DNA of 64,000 bases from Erythrobacter insulae (GCF_007004095.1 NZ_VHJK01000001.1:1554501-1618500); one strand, 5' to 3'; counted from the stretch's first letter, positions 16,508-26,813 are shown. Numbers and translations: made by a program. Notes: generated by a model from the letters alone, not told the origin.

Positions 16508-17263
16508 ATGAACGAAACATCGCAAGACACCGTCAGCTTCGGCTATGAGAATGTAACTCCTCAGGAAAAGACCCGCCGCGTGGGAGAGGTCTTTTCAAGT
16601 GTTGCCAGCAAATACGACATTATGAACGATGCGATGTCGATCGGGATGCATCGCGGTTGGAAAGATCGTTTTGTTAAGCGTGTGAAGCCGCGACCGGGCG
16701 AGCAGATCCTCGACATGGCAGGCGGCACCGGTGACATTGCATTTCGCATGGCGGATCGCGGCGCGGATATTACAGTTGCCGATATCAATCAGGACATGCT
16801 GGATGTCGGGGCGGAACGTGCGATGGACCGCCCGGCCAGCGATGAAACCGGCAGTCTGGTCTTTACCTGCCAGAACGCCGAAGAAATCAGCTTCGCATCA
16901 AGCAGCTTTGATGCCTACACAATCGTATTCGGCATTCGAAACGTGACGTTTAAAGACAAGGCCTTGGCCGAGGCATACCGGGTGCTGCGTCCCGGTGGCC
17001 GGTTTTATTGCATGGAGTTTTCGACAACCGAATGGTCCGGTTTCAAGGAAATTTATGACGTTTATTCCGATAAGTTGCTGCCCCGGATGGGTCAGGCAAT
17101 TGCCGGAGACGCGGACTCCTATCGCTATCTTGTCGAATCGATCCGCAAATTCCCGACGATGCCCGAATTTGAAAGCATGATCCGTGCTGCCGGCTTTACC
17201 AACACCAAGGTCGAACCGATTTTGGGCGGCGCGGTAGCGATTCATTCGGGCTGGAAGATTTGA
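16508..17263 (+). CDS. ubiE: Ubiquinone/menaquinone biosynthesis C-methyltransferase
   Basis: SAM-dependent methyltransferase acting on the quinone ring. Start ATG at 16508 (MNETSQDTVSFGYENV), 251 residues. Seen: SSVASKYDIMNDAMSIGMHRGWKD, SAM motif I ILDMAGGTGDIAFRMA, VADINQDML, the family block ISFASSSFDAYTIVFGIRNV, and the terminal GGAVAIHSGWKI. ubiB follows after 40 bases, giving a ubiquinone operon. Divergent from mutM. Confidence 0.96.
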   Translation: MNETSQDTVSFGYENVTPQEKTRRVGEVFSSVASKYDIMNDAMSIGMHRGWKDRFVKRVKPRPGEQILDMAGGTGDIAFRMADRGADITVADINQDMLDVGAERAMDRPASDETGSLVFTCQNAEEISFASSSFDAYTIVFGIRNVTFKDKALAEAYRVLRPGGRFYCMEFSTTEWSGFKEIYDVYSDKLLPRMGQAIAGDADSYRYLVESIRKFPTMPEFESMIRAAGFTNTKVEPILGGAVAIHSGWKI

Positions 17264-17303
17264 GCCGACGGGAACGGAAAGAGCTTCCAGGCGCATTTAG
17301 ACC

Positions 17304-18866
17304 ATGACTTCTCCTGTTGTTCACCTTGCCCGCCTCGCGCGATGGGGCACCACACTGGCGCGCCGCCGTGCGCTGGTGGGGATCGAAGATGATCCCAATG
17401 CGCCGACACCGGTAAAAAGACTGGTCAAGCTTGCGCGTTGGGCAACTTTCACAAGCAAGCGCGGCGAGCCCGATTATGCCGGCGCATTCCGCGCCATCGG
17501 TCCTGCGGCGATCAAACTGGGGCAATCGCTGGCGACGCGGCCTGATCTGGTCGGCGAGGAAGCCGCCTCCAATCTGTTGAGCCTGCAAGACAGCCTGCCT
17601 CCAGTGCCGTTTGAAGAAATCAAAGCCCAGATCGAAGCGAGCTTTGACCAGCCGATCGGCGCATTGTTTGCTGAGATTGATCCCGATCCTGTCGGGGCAG
17701 CCTCTATTGCTCAGGTTCACAAGGCTGTGACGACTGACGGCCGCACTGTGGCTGTCAAAGTGCTTCGGCCTGGCATCCGGGAGAAATTTGCCCGCGATAT
17801 TCAAACCTATGAATGGGCCGCTGCACATGTTGAGGCGATGGGCGGCGAGGCGACGCGACTGCGCCCGCGCCTGACAATTGCGAACTTTAAGCGGTGGAGC
17901 AATTCGGAGCTTGATCTGCGGCGCGAGGCGGCGTCAGCCTCCGAATTGGCCGAGGAAATGTCGGGCATCGGTGGATACCGTATCCCTGAAATCGATTGGG
18001 ACCGGACCAATGGCCGCGTTCTGACGATCGAGTGGATCGACGGGGTAAAAATCAGCCGCACCGATGAATTGCTGGCACGCGGGCATGATCTGGATGCGAT
18101 CGCCGAAAAACTGGTCATCTCGTTCCTTACCCAGGCGATCAGCGCGGGATTTTTCCATGCCGATATGCATCAAGGCAATTTGTTCGTTGAAGATGACGGA
18201 ACAATTGTCGCGATTGATTTCGGTATTATGGGCCGGATTGATCGGCGCGCGCGCCAGTGGCTTGCCGAAATCCTCTATGGGTTGACCACGGGCAATTACA
18301 AACGCGTCGCCGAAATCCATTTCGAAGCGCAATATGTGCCCAGCTATCACTCGGTCGGCGAGTTCGCGACCGCTCTGCGCGCGGTTGGTGAACCGATGCG
18401 GGGCAAGCCTGTCAAAGAGCTGAGCGTGGGGCAGATGCTTGACGGTTTGTTCGCGATCACCCGTGATTTCGACATGCAGACACAGCCGCATCTGCTGCTG
18501 CTGCAAAAAACCATGGTGATGGTCGAGGGCATCGCGACCCAGCTTAACGAGAATATCAATATGTGGGACACCGCAGCGCCCTATGTACGCAGCTGGATCC
18601 GCGATGAGTTGGGGCCAGAGGCGGCCGTTGCCGAACGCATCAAGGAAGACACGCAAACTTTGATGCGGCTGCCCGATCTGATCCGCCGGATCGACGAACG
18701 CTTCCCGCCCAAAGGCGGCGCACCCGAAGCCGCGCCTTTACCCGAAATCAAGCTGCTGACAGATCGCAGCCAAAGTGGCGGCGGATCGCGATTGGGCTAT
18801 CTTGTCGCCTTGCTCGTCGGAGCGGGCGCCATGTGGGGCGCGTCCAGCATGGGCTGGCTGGGATAA
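17304..18866 (+). CDS. ubiB: ABC1/ADCK/UbiB-type atypical kinase for ubiquinone biosynthesis
   Basis: Membrane-associated protein-kinase-like ATPase that supports ubiquinone synthesis, probably by extracting lipid intermediates. Seen: the KxGQ motif (KLGQSLATRPDL), the Ala-rich loop that replaces the Gly-rich loop (GAASIAQVHKA), VAVKVLRPG, the catalytic-like HADMHQGNL and IDFGIMGR, and a C-terminal membrane segment (GYLVALLVGAGAMWGASSM). 520 residues is normal. It is in an operon with ubiE. Confidence 0.94.
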   Translation: MTSPVVHLARLARWGTTLARRRALVGIEDDPNAPTPVKRLVKLARWATFTSKRGEPDYAGAFRAIGPAAIKLGQSLATRPDLVGEEAASNLLSLQDSLPPVPFEEIKAQIEASFDQPIGALFAEIDPDPVGAASIAQVHKAVTTDGRTVAVKVLRPGIREKFARDIQTYEWAAAHVEAMGGEATRLRPRLTIANFKRWSNSELDLRREAASASELAEEMSGIGGYRIPEIDWDRTNGRVLTIEWIDGVKISRTDELLARGHDLDAIAEKLVISFLTQAISAGFFHADMHQGNLFVEDDGTIVAIDFGIMGRIDRRARQWLAEILYGLTTGNYKRVAEIHFEAQYVPSYHSVGEFATALRAVGEPMRGKPVKELSVGQMLDGLFAITRDFDMQTQPHLLLLQKTMVMVEGIATQLNENINMWDTAAPYVRSWIRDELGPEAAVAERIKEDTQTLMRLPDLIRRIDERFPPKGGAPEAAPLPEIKLLTDRSQSGGGSRLGYLVALLVGAGAMWGASSMGWLG

Positions 18867-18879
18867 GGCCTTACGGTTT

Positions 18880-19260
18880 TTACCGTGTTTGCGGCAGGAC
18901 TTTGGCACCGATCAGGCCAAAGATACCCAGCAAAGCTTCGACCGCCATGGGAATGATGTAGCCTTCAAAGCCGCCATCAATTGCAAGGCTGAAGAGGCGC
19001 GTTGCCAGTGTCACGAGCATCAATGCCGCGCCAATGACCAGAGGATCACCGCGCCGCAGCCATGCCCCGACGATAAAGCACGCGCCGCCGACCCCGAAAA
19101 ATGCAGTCATATCAGAGCGGATCGACGTAATGCCATGCGCACCTTCGATCGAAAGCCCGAAATCGGCAGCCGCGGCGACCGGGTCGGTCAGAAAACCGAA
19201 TCCCATAAATACCAAAAGCAGCCCGCCCAAAGCGAGCCCGATGCGCAATGCGATAATCAT
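18880..19260 (-). CDS. Small four-helix membrane protein (DUF4345-like)
   Basis: 126 residues, nearly all hydrophobic: ALRIGLALGGLLLVFMGFGF, DMTAFFGVGGACFIVGAWL, LVIGAALMLVTLATRLFSL and IPMAVEALLGIFGLIGA. The SIRSDMTAFFGV segment after the first helix resembles DUF4345 proteins; I am not certain of the family. It lies alone on the minus strand between ubiB and coaBC, 13 bases from the ubiB stop. Confidence 0.6.
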   Translation of the reverse strand: MIIALRIGLALGGLLLVFMGFGFLTDPVAAAADFGLSIEGAHGITSIRSDMTAFFGVGGACFIVGAWLRRGDPLVIGAALMLVTLATRLFSLAIDGGFEGYIIPMAVEALLGIFGLIGAKVLPQTR

Positions 19261-19509
19261 CTCACAAATCCCCTCGTTTGACCGTTCTATTCACCAAGGC
19301 GCGCCGGCGCTCAAGAAAATTTAACCATTGCACCCCAAGGCAGAATGGGAATTCGCGCGTTGCCCTGGCCCATAAGTCTTGGCGAGGCGCAGATGCGCGG
19401 CTAGGCTATTGCCGCAAATATAAAGAGCGCCATTTTGGGTGCAGGAGACTTGGACGGAAATGACTGGCTTGATCGGCTTTTCCAAAGTGAAATCAGAAGG
19501 GCTGACGCG

Positions 19510-21177
19510 ATGAGCGCTGCGGCACCTAAAGTCCTGCTTGTGGTTGGCGGCGGGATCGCGGCTTACAAGTCTTGCGAATTGGTTCGTCTGATCCGTAAGG
19601 GTGGGGGCGATGTTACCTGCGTTGTGACGAAAGGCGGGCAGCAGTTTGTAACGCCGATGTCGCTCGCTGCGCTCAGCGAAAATCAGGTTTATACCAGCCT
19701 GTTCGATCTTAAAAACGAAGCGGAAATGGGCCACATTCAGCTTAGCCGCGAGGCGGATCTTGTGGTCGTATGCCCGGCAACCGCCGATTTGATGGCCAAA
19801 ATGAGCGCCGGCATCGCTGATGATCTGGCCACCACTTTGATCCTCGCCACAGATAAACCTGTTATGGCGGTGCCTGCGATGAATGTGCGGATGTGGGAAC
19901 ACGCCGCGACCCAGCGCAACGTCACCCTGTTAGAGCAGGCCGGCGTTCAGGTTTTGCATCCCGATGAAGGGCCGATGGCTTGCGGTGAATTCGGTTATGG
20001 CCGATTGCCAGAACCAGAAGCAATCTGGCGCGAAATCGCCGCCCATTTCGGCATCGAAGTCGAAGAATCTGCACCTCCTGCGCCCGCGAATGATCAACAG
20101 ATCGAAGTCGAAGCAATCGAACCGGAAGATGACGGCGCAGCGACCGGTCTCAGCGGATTGTTATCGCGGATCATCCCGCGCTCTACTGCCAAGCGCAGCC
20201 ACGAAGATATCGAAACCGAAATTGCCGATCTCCAAGAGCTGCCGGATGAAGAGATCGCCGATGCAGACTTGCCGCCGGTCGAAGAACAAGAGATTGAATT
20301 CAATCCTGATCTTGGCGGGCCGTTGCTTGCCAAGAAAGGCGGGGCAGGATCGGCACCTCCGATCGACCCCGAAGCGATCAATCACGAGGTCGACGATCGT
20401 AAGGAACAGCCCGAACATATCAAAGGCGAGCAGGCGGCGGCTCCTGTTGGTCCCGCGCCGATTGAAAGCGCCGATGAAGACGCCTTGGGCGGGGAAGTGT
20501 ACGCGGTTGACGCTGCCTATCGCCCGCTTGATGGGCGGCACGTCCTCGTCACCGCTGGCCCCACTTGGGAAGCGATCGATCCGGTGCGGTATATCGCAAA
20601 CCGATCCAGCGGTAAGCAAGGATTTGCCATTGCCGCTGCGGCGGCTGCGCTCGGCGCGAAAGTGACGTTGGTTGCAGGGCCTGTATCGCTTAAAACCCCC
20701 GCCGGGGTGGACCGCATTGATGTCGAAAGCGCGCAGGATATGAGCGCTGCGGTCAAACAGGCTTTGCCTGCCGATGTTGCGGTGATGGTGGCCGCCGTCG
20801 CGGACTGGCGGCCAAAGGAATACACTGGCGAAAAAATCAAGAAGCGCGGCTCTGCGCCGCCTGCTTTGATGCTGACGGAGAATCCGGACATTCTCACCAA
20901 TGTAGCGGCGGGCGGAAACCGGCCTGAACTGGTGATTGGATTTGCTGCAGAGACAGAAAATGTGCTCGATAACGCCAAGAAGAAACGCAAACGCAAAGCC
21001 TGCGACTGGATTGTTGCCAATGATGTTTCAGGCGACGTGATGGGCGGCGATGACAACCGCGTCCATATTGTCAGCGGTGATGGAACCGAGAGCCTGGATG
21101 AAATGCCCAAGGCCGCTGTCGCCATGGCGCTGGTCGAACGGATTGCCGCATCCCTGAAAGCAGAGGCCGCCGAATGA
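19510..21177 (+). CDS. coaBC: Bifunctional phosphopantothenoylcysteine decarboxylase/synthetase with a long acidic linker
   Basis: Makes 4'-phosphopantetheine from phosphopantothenate and cysteine for coenzyme A. The CoaC flavoprotein domain (about 1-182) has [14 protein letters not shown], the active-site His in [22 protein letters not shown] and the [12 protein letters not shown] flap. The CoaB domain (from about residue 340) has [34 protein letters not shown] and the KIKKRG lysines. Between them is an insert of about 156 Glu/Asp/Pro-rich residues, which is why the protein is 555 residues against roughly 400 usually. Start ATG 19510; overlaps dut by 4 bases. Confidence 0.93.
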   Translation: MSAAAPKVLLVVGGGIAAYKSCELVRLIRKGGGDVTCVVTKGGQQFVTPMSLAALSENQVYTSLFDLKNEAEMGHIQLSREADLVVVCPATADLMAKMSAGIADDLATTLILATDKPVMAVPAMNVRMWEHAATQRNVTLLEQAGVQVLHPDEGPMACGEFGYGRLPEPEAIWREIAAHFGIEVEESAPPAPANDQQIEVEAIEPEDDGAATGLSGLLSRIIPRSTAKRSHEDIETEIADLQELPDEEIADADLPPVEEQEIEFNPDLGGPLLAKKGGAGSAPPIDPEAINHEVDDRKEQPEHIKGEQAAAPVGPAPIESADEDALGGEVYAVDAAYRPLDGRHVLVTAGPTWEAIDPVRYIANRSSGKQGFAIAAAAAALGAKVTLVAGPVSLKTPAGVDRIDVESAQDMSAAVKQALPADVAVMVAAVADWRPKEYTGEKIKKRGSAPPALMLTENPDILTNVAAGGNRPELVIGFAAETENVLDNAKKKRKRKACDWIVANDVSGDVMGGDDNRVHIVSGDGTESLDEMPKAAVAMALVERIAASLKAEAAE

Positions 21178-21665
21178 GCCGCGAAGCTGGTGCCGAGGGC
21201 GCGCCAACATTTGCTCCCGTCTCGGTAGAGGTCAAACGCTTGCCTCATGGAAAGGGGCTTGCGCTGCCCGCCTACGCAACGTCAGGCGCAGCAGGCATGG
21301 ATGTGGTTTCGGCAGAAGATGTGACGATTGATCCGGGTGCCCGTTATCCAGTGGCCACCGGTCTTTCGGTTGCGATCCCGCTTGGATATGAAATTCAGGT
21401 GCGCCCGCGTTCGGGCCTTGCGCTCAAACACGGGATTACGGTGCCGAACACTCCGGGTACGATCGACAGCGATTATCGCGGTGAGCTGAAAGTCCTGCTG
21501 ATCAATCACGGGACCGAGCCGTTTGAGATTAAACGCGGCGACCGCGTGGCGCAATTGGTGCTGGCGCCCGTGGTGCAGGCCGCATGGCGGGAAGTCAGCG
21601 AATTGGATGCCACCGAGCGCGGAGCTGGCGGCTTTGGTTCAACCGGCGGCCACGCGAAACTTTAA
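21174..21665 (+). CDS. dut: dUTP diphosphatase
   Basis: Trimeric dUTPase that hydrolyses dUTP to dUMP, keeping uracil out of DNA. All five motifs are seen: [42 protein letters not shown] and the C-terminal P-loop-like [11 protein letters not shown]. At 163 residues it has a modest N-terminal extension. The start overlaps the coaBC stop (ATGA); coaBC-dut pairing is common in proteobacteria. Confidence 0.96.
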   Translation: MSREAGAEGAPTFAPVSVEVKRLPHGKGLALPAYATSGAAGMDVVSAEDVTIDPGARYPVATGLSVAIPLGYEIQVRPRSGLALKHGITVPNTPGTIDSDYRGELKVLLINHGTEPFEIKRGDRVAQLVLAPVVQAAWREVSELDATERGAGGFGSTGGHAKL

Positions 21666-21715
21666 TTCCCGTTCGCCGCTTTTGCATTATCGATCACAAA
21701 CCGGATCCTGGAATC

Positions 21716-21747
21716 AAAAAGGGCGGCGCTGATCCCTTGCGCCGCCC
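21716..21747 (-). terminator. Terminator of the DUF4136 lipoprotein gene
   Basis: A 9-bp perfect GC stem (plus-strand arms 21721-21729 and 21739-21747) with a run of five A's on its left side, i.e. five T's after the stem on the minus strand. It sits between the convergent dut and DUF4136 genes and could also slow dut transcripts. Confidence 0.85.
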
Positions 21748-21791
21748 CTTACGTCCCGTCCAAGGGTCTGTTCGGTATAGTCCGTACCCTA

Positions 21792-22451
21792 TTACTGTAC
21801 CTCGCGCACGGTCTTTCCGTCATCTTTGATCGTTATCCGTAGCGTTTCACCAGAATTCCCAGGGAAATCAGTGAACAAGGCGTCGACAAGATTTGGCACA
21901 AGTGTCTGCAAACGGTTTGAACGCGAGGCTGCCTGAGCCTGACCTTCGAACAAACGCTCACCTGTAGTGGTCGAGTCGATCTTCAGATCGACGTCGCCGA
22001 CATAGACAGTGTAACTGCGCACTTCCGGCCCGGCGAGGAACGGATCATGGAAACCAAAGGCAAAGCCGCGGCGGAAACCAAAGCCCCGGCCCCATGGTCC
22101 GAAGAATGGATCGTTAAACCGGCCGCCGGTTGTACGAACACGTTCGCGGCCATTGTCCACGCCGTAATCAAAACGGACCAGCATCGTTGCCTCTGCAGGA
22201 GACGCCGCAGCAGAATAACCGAGCTTTGTCAGCTGATCGGCCACCAGATCGGCGTACAGCGCAAATTCGAGCCCGCCGGCAAGTTTCGGATCATCGGCGA
22301 CAACCGCAAAAGTCTGGCCTTGCGGCGCAGGCAGCGTGGTCGCGAAGCGCGATACATCGGCATTAAAAGTCGGTGCGCAAGCAGATAGGCCAGCGGCCAG
22401 CAAAACTGGCAGTACGAACCGTTTGAGAGAGGTTTTGTGAGGTTGTTTCAT
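21792..22451 (-). CDS. DUF4136 outer-envelope lipoprotein
   Basis: 219 residues from the ATG at 22451. The signal peptide ends in a lipobox (AAGLSAC), so the mature protein should be lipidated at Cys. DUF4136 features: DVSRFATTLPAPQGQTFAVV, ADLVADQLTKLGYSAA, a Gly/Phe/Arg-rich loop (GRGFGFRRGFAFGF), then SYTVYVGDVDLKIDSTTTGERLFEGQAQAASRS split across strands. Function unknown. It has its own terminator. Extended upstream starts would overlap trpS and are rejected. Confidence 0.85.
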   Translation of the reverse strand: MKQPHKTSLKRFVLPVLLAAGLSACAPTFNADVSRFATTLPAPQGQTFAVVADDPKLAGGLEFALYADLVADQLTKLGYSAAASPAEATMLVRFDYGVDNGRERVRTTGGRFNDPFFGPWGRGFGFRRGFAFGFHDPFLAGPEVRSYTVYVGDVDLKIDSTTTGERLFEGQAQAASRSNRLQTLVPNLVDALFTDFPGNSGETLRITIKDDGKTVREVQ

Positions 22452-22641
22452 GGCATACCCTGTTGTTTGATCGCGCTGACGATTGAAAGCGCGCTTTTTT
22501 TCACCAATGTTATCGCGCACGTCCCCCCTTTGAGTCATCCAATTGGGTGTGCACCCGACCTCCAACGCGCAGACTGCCATTAGCAAAGGAGACTGTAAAG
22601 AAGAGGCCTGAACCGAGATTGAATGAAAGGGCGCGCGCGAT

Positions 22642-23661
22642 TTATCCGCGTACCAATCCCATCGCATTGTAAGTTGCATCCAGAGTGGGCAGGCCCTGTT
22701 CGCGCGCACGAGCCGCACCGCGCGCCAGAATCGCATCAAGCGCTTCCTGATCGTCTTTCAGATCGAGAAACCGCGCATTGATCGGCGCGAGCGTTTCCAC
22801 CAACACTTCGCCCAGCGCCGGTTTGAAAACGCCGAAACCCTGTCCGCCATGTTCATCGAGAACTTCCTGCGCGCTCTTACCGGTCAGTGCGCCGTAGATG
22901 CCGACAAGGTTTCGCGCTTCTGCGCGAGGCTCCAAATCCTTTTCCTCGCTCGGAAGCGGTTCGGCATCCGTTTTGGCTTTCTTGATCTTTTTCATGATCG
23001 TATCGGCATCATCGGTCAGGCTGATCCGGCTCATTTCAGAAGGATCGGATTTGCTCATTTTGGCCGTGCCATCGCGCAGGGACATGATCCGTGCCGCAGC
23101 CGGGGGGATATAAGGTTCCGGCAGGGTGAATAGCGGCGCGTCTTCGGCGCAGAAATCATTGTTGAATTTCTGCGCAATATCGCGGGCGAGCTCCAGGTGT
23201 TGCTTTTGATCCTCGCCTACGGGCACATGGGTCGCCTGATACAGCAGGACGTCTGCGGCCTGCAGCACCGGATAGGTGAACAGCGCAACCGATTGCCCTT
23301 CGCGGTTCTTGCCTGCCTTGTCTTTCCACTGAGTCATGCGGTTGAGCCAGCCCATCCGTGCCGTACCATTCAACAGCCATTGCAATTCCGCATGAGCGGG
23401 AACCTGAGCCTGATTGAACAGGACGGTTTTTGCCGGATCAACGCCGCAGGCCACCAGAGTTGCGACCATTTCGCGGGTATTCTGGGTCAGTTCGGCGGGA
23501 TCATGTGGCTGCGATATGGCGTGCAAGTCGGCTAGAAAGATAAAGCATTGTCCGCCATTGGCGTGCGCTTCATCCTGCAGCTTCACATAATTGACGATCG
23601 CGCCCAGATAATTGCCAAGGTGCGGCTTGCCTGTGGGTTGAATGCCGGAGACGACTCTCAT
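22642..23661 (-). CDS. trpS: Tryptophanyl-tRNA synthetase
   Basis: Class I aminoacyl-tRNA synthetase, 339 residues. The HIGH-type motif is [22 protein letters not shown] is the KMSKS loop; the Trp pocket segment [22 protein letters not shown] is typical. Part of a same-strand run secB, murJ, trpS, with 15 bases between murJ and trpS. Confidence 0.97.
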   Translation of the reverse strand: MRVVSGIQPTGKPHLGNYLGAIVNYVKLQDEAHANGGQCFIFLADLHAISQPHDPAELTQNTREMVATLVACGVDPAKTVLFNQAQVPAHAELQWLLNGTARMGWLNRMTQWKDKAGKNREGQSVALFTYPVLQAADVLLYQATHVPVGEDQKQHLELARDIAQKFNNDFCAEDAPLFTLPEPYIPPAAARIMSLRDGTAKMSKSDPSEMSRISLTDDADTIMKKIKKAKTDAEPLPSEEKDLEPRAEARNLVGIYGALTGKSAQEVLDEHGGQGFGVFKPALGEVLVETLAPINARFLDLKDDQEALDAILARGAARAREQGLPTLDATYNAMGLVRG

Positions 23662-23676
23662 TGTATTTCTTTCTAT

Positions 23677-25248
23677 CTAACCTTGTCGGCGCATTAGGCG
23701 GGCAATTGTCGCCTTGTCGAGGACGCCCAGAATTACAGCGGCCAGCCCATATGTGATCGCGCTTACGCCCAGAATTGCCGCAATGCCGAGCGTTTTTTCC
23801 AGAATACTGGCGGTAAACCACCCATCGATTTCACGCATAAGGAAATACAGCGCAGCGCCCATCGCAGCCGAAGCGAGTGTAATCCTGACAATTCGTCCCA
23901 GCAACCGCGGTTCGAGGCGGTAGAAATGTCTGACATGCAATATCCCGCCAAGCAGGATGATGTTGCACCACGCTCCGACAGCGCCGGCAATGGCAAGACC
24001 TGTCACGCCCAGCTGCGGAACCAGGATGATGTTGAGCGTAATTGTGACGACCAGTGAAATTGCCGCTGTGAACACGGGCGTGCGTGTGTCACGGCGGGCA
24101 AAGAAATTGGGTGTGAGGACTTTGACAAGCACATAGGCGGGGAGTCCCAGAACCAGCCCCTGAACCACAGTTCCGGTGACCAGGGCATCGCTTTGTGTAA
24201 AGGCCTGACCCGCCATAAATGTCTGTACGAACGCCGTGCCGGTAAAGAACAAAGCGACGGCGCAGGGCACAGTGAGCAGCATCGCCAGCTCAATCGCGTT
24301 TGATTGCAAACGTGATGCTTCCTCGCCTTCTTCCTTTGAAAGATAGCGTGATAACGCCGGAAGGATCGCTGTACCCAAAGCGATCCCGATTATGCCGAGC
24401 GGCAATTGATTCCAACGGTCCGCCATCTGCAAATAAGTGTAACTGCCGACGGGTAGAGTGGAGAGGAAGAACAAGTCCACAAACCGGCTTATCTGATACA
24501 CGCCGGCCCCGAAGATCGCCGGAACCATCAGGATGCCGAGTTCCTTTACGCCTGGTGTAACCTTAGGCAATGCCAGCGAAAGCTGGAAGCCGGAGCGGCG
24601 CATGAAATATCCCAGCCACACCACCTGCAACAGGCCAGACAGCGACAGCGCCCAGGCCATCGCCTGAGCCGTGGTGCGCCGGGCTTCAAGATCACCGTCC
24701 AGTGTCAATCCGAAGCCCAGTGCCGCGATCAAGCAAATATTGAGCAGGACAGGGGCTGCGGCTGCTGCGGCAAAACGCGAAAGGGAATTGAGCACTGCGG
24801 CGACGAGCGTGGCGACACTCATGAACATCAGATACGGGAACGTGATCCGGCCCAGCATCACAGCGACTTCAAGGTTGCCGGGATTGTCGCCGAGCCCCTC
24901 GGGTGCGAAAAACTCGATCACCCACGGCATCACGAGCATCGCAAGACCGCCAAACACGATCAGGATCGGCAACAGAACCGACAGGACGCTGGAGGCGAAG
25001 CTCTGCGCCTCATCCAGCGAGCCGTCGTCTTTCATGCGCCGGTTGAACAGCGGCACGAACGCGCTGGCAAATGCGCCCTCGGCAAACAAACGCCTGAACA
25101 GGTTGGGCAGCATAAAGGCAAGCTGCCACGCATCGCCCATCGCAGTTGCGCCAAGGACGCGCGCGACCAGAATATCGCGCACAAAGCCAAATATCCGGCT
25201 GACAGCCGTCAACCCACCGATCGTTCCGACGTTTTTTAGCAGGCTCAT
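23677..25248 (-). CDS. murJ: Lipid II flippase MurJ (MviN)
   Basis: Flips lipid II across the inner membrane for peptidoglycan synthesis. 523 residues with about 14 hydrophobic helices; the N-terminus has TAVSRIFGFVRDILVARVLG, and the conserved RRLFAEGAFASAFVPLFNR block (Arg and Glu in the central cavity) follows. It sits between secB (25 bases) and trpS (15 bases) on the same strand. Confidence 0.96.
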   Translation of the reverse strand: MSLLKNVGTIGGLTAVSRIFGFVRDILVARVLGATAMGDAWQLAFMLPNLFRRLFAEGAFASAFVPLFNRRMKDDGSLDEAQSFASSVLSVLLPILIVFGGLAMLVMPWVIEFFAPEGLGDNPGNLEVAVMLGRITFPYLMFMSVATLVAAVLNSLSRFAAAAAAPVLLNICLIAALGFGLTLDGDLEARRTTAQAMAWALSLSGLLQVVWLGYFMRRSGFQLSLALPKVTPGVKELGILMVPAIFGAGVYQISRFVDLFFLSTLPVGSYTYLQMADRWNQLPLGIIGIALGTAILPALSRYLSKEEGEEASRLQSNAIELAMLLTVPCAVALFFTGTAFVQTFMAGQAFTQSDALVTGTVVQGLVLGLPAYVLVKVLTPNFFARRDTRTPVFTAAISLVVTITLNIILVPQLGVTGLAIAGAVGAWCNIILLGGILHVRHFYRLEPRLLGRIVRITLASAAMGAALYFLMREIDGWFTASILEKTLGIAAILGVSAITYGLAAVILGVLDKATIARLMRRQG

Positions 25249-25273
25249 GAATCAGGCCCGCGCACGCATGCGG

Positions 25274-25798
25274 TTAGGCGTTGCCTTCTGCGGGCGGAGG
25301 GGCACCGGCGGAGCCTTCCTGCTGACGTTTTGCCTGAAGTTGCTGCATGTACAGTCCGTTAAAATCAATCGGGTCAATCAACAGCGGCGGGAACCCTGCA
25401 TCGCGGACCGCATCGGCAATGATGCGGCGGGCGAATGGAAACAGGATGCGCGGTGCCTCTGCAAAAAGAAACGCATGCGATTGATCTTCAGCCAGATTGC
25501 GAATCCCGACAAGGCCGCAAAATGCGAGCTCGACGAGATAGGCTGCGCCTGCCTCGGCTGTGGCTGCAATGTTGATTTTCAAAGTCACTTCGTGGACTTC
25601 GTCGTTCACGGCTTCGGTGCCAATGTTGAACTGGACATCAACCTGGGGCTGATCGGTCCATTGGAAAACTGCCGGCGCGTTGGGATTTTCAACCGAAAGG
25701 TCTTTCACATATTGCGTGATAATCGCAGCTGTCGGCTGGTTATCCGCGCCATTGGGCATGCTGTCGAGATTTTGGAGGATGTCGCCTTCGTCGGCCAT
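25274..25798 (-). CDS. secB: Protein-export chaperone SecB
   Basis: Tetrameric chaperone that keeps secretory precursors unfolded and delivers them to SecA. 174 residues with ITQYVKDLSVENPNAP, the long beta strands VDVQFNIGTEAV and EVTLKINIAATA, and APRILFPFARRIIADAVRDAGFPPLL. Normal length with a short acidic N-terminus and Ala/Pro/Gln tail. It starts the secB-murJ-trpS run and is divergent from timA. Confidence 0.96.
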   Translation of the reverse strand: MADEGDILQNLDSMPNGADNQPTAAIITQYVKDLSVENPNAPAVFQWTDQPQVDVQFNIGTEAVNDEVHEVTLKINIAATAEAGAAYLVELAFCGLVGIRNLAEDQSHAFLFAEAPRILFPFARRIIADAVRDAGFPPLLIDPIDFNGLYMQQLQAKRQQEGSAGAPPPAEGNA

Positions 25799-26019
25799 AT
25801 TCGTGATCTTTCGAAAGATTGTAAGTAAACTTGCATTGACTGCACCTGACTCTGCATCAAAGCATCGTTACAGTGCGTACTTCATATTCCGGCGCGCGCC
25901 TAGCAGGCGCAGGGCGTGCTCGCAACCGGACGAAACGTTCAGTTCGCGCAAATAAGTGCAACCGATTGGCTGTTGGCGAATTGTAATTGATGCCTATTTA
26001 GGGCACGAGAGAAACATAT

Positions 26020-26062
26020 AGGGCTACGCGCGCGGGAATGGATCGCGCTCAGATGTAGCCCT
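26020..26062. repeat. 8-bp inverted repeat in the secB/timA intergenic region
   Basis: AGGGCTAC (26020-26027) and GTAGCCCT (26055-26062) flank 27 bases containing further GCGCG/CGCGC complementarity, so a longer hairpin can form. It ends about 20 bases before the timA ATG, so it may lie in the 5' leader and affect translation. No T-run follows, so it is not a standard terminator. Confidence 0.5.
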
Positions 26063-26083
26063 GTAGGCAGTTTGGCCAGCCTC

Positions 26084-26773
26084 ATGGCCACAAAGGTAAG
26101 CGGACCCAATATAGTGATTTACGAAATCGTCATTCTCGCCATGATCGCCGCGTTTCTGGGGCTGCGGCTTTATTCGGTGCTTGGCCGCCGTGCCGACCAC
26201 GAAGAAGAGGTGATCCCGCAGCGTTTTGACGCAGGTGAAAACCAATCGGCTGGATCTCCGCAATCTCAGGCTGCTGCTCCTGCCGCTGCGCCGCGTGTGG
26301 TGGAAATGGATGGCGTGATGCCTGCAGTTGAGCGGGGAATTCGCGAAATCAGCGATTCGGACCGGTCATTCGATCTGCCCAGCTTCATCGAAGGCGCAAA
26401 GGGTGCCTATGGCATGATCCTTGAGGCGTTTTGGACCGGTGACCGTGATACGCTGCGCGAATTGTGCGATGACGATGTGTATGAAGGCTTTGCCGCCGCG
26501 CTCGATGCCCGCGAAGAAGCCGGTTATACGCTTGCAAACAAATTGATCCGCATCGAAGAAACTCGCATTCATTCGGCATCGCTCGACCGCAAGATGGCTC
26601 GTATTTCGATGCTGTTTGTGGCCGATATCGCCACGGTAACCCGTGACAAGGATGGCAACGTGGTTGCCGGCTCTCTGGATGATGCGATTGAAAGCCGCGA
26701 CATCTGGACTTTCTCACGTAATGTCAGCGCCCGCGATCCTAACTGGGTTCTGGACGAAACTGACGAAGGTTAA
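26084..26773 (+). CDS. timA: Tim44/TimA-family membrane-anchored protein
   Basis: 230 residues from the ATG at 26084. One N-terminal helix (IVIYEIVILAMIAAFLGLRLY), a Pro/Ala/Gln linker, then the NTF2-like Tim44 domain (FIEGAKGAYGMILEAFWTGDRD, LRELCDDDVYEGF, the terminal IWTFSRNV). Bacterial TimA relates to mitochondrial Tim44; its role in the envelope is not well settled. The secB/timA-mltA-smr arrangement is a recurrent alphaproteobacterial neighbourhood. Confidence 0.88.
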   Translation: MATKVSGPNIVIYEIVILAMIAAFLGLRLYSVLGRRADHEEEVIPQRFDAGENQSAGSPQSQAAAPAAAPRVVEMDGVMPAVERGIREISDSDRSFDLPSFIEGAKGAYGMILEAFWTGDRDTLRELCDDDVYEGFAAALDAREEAGYTLANKLIRIEETRIHSASLDRKMARISMLFVADIATVTRDKDGNVVAGSLDDAIESRDIWTFSRNVSARDPNWVLDETDEG

Positions 26774-26813
26774 GCCGGGCCGCTTGCGCGGTTTCAACAG
26801 ATAGGAATATGGG

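Noticed and set aside
22486..22506. AAAGCGCGCTTT palindrome followed by T's as a terminator
   Set aside because: No plus-strand gene ends nearby; it lies in the upstream region of the minus-strand DUF4136 gene, so a terminator role is unsupported.
24530..24560. GTAACC followed by CGAA inside murJ
   Set aside because: Spacer is 14 bases, not 16, and it lies within the coding region, antisense to murJ.
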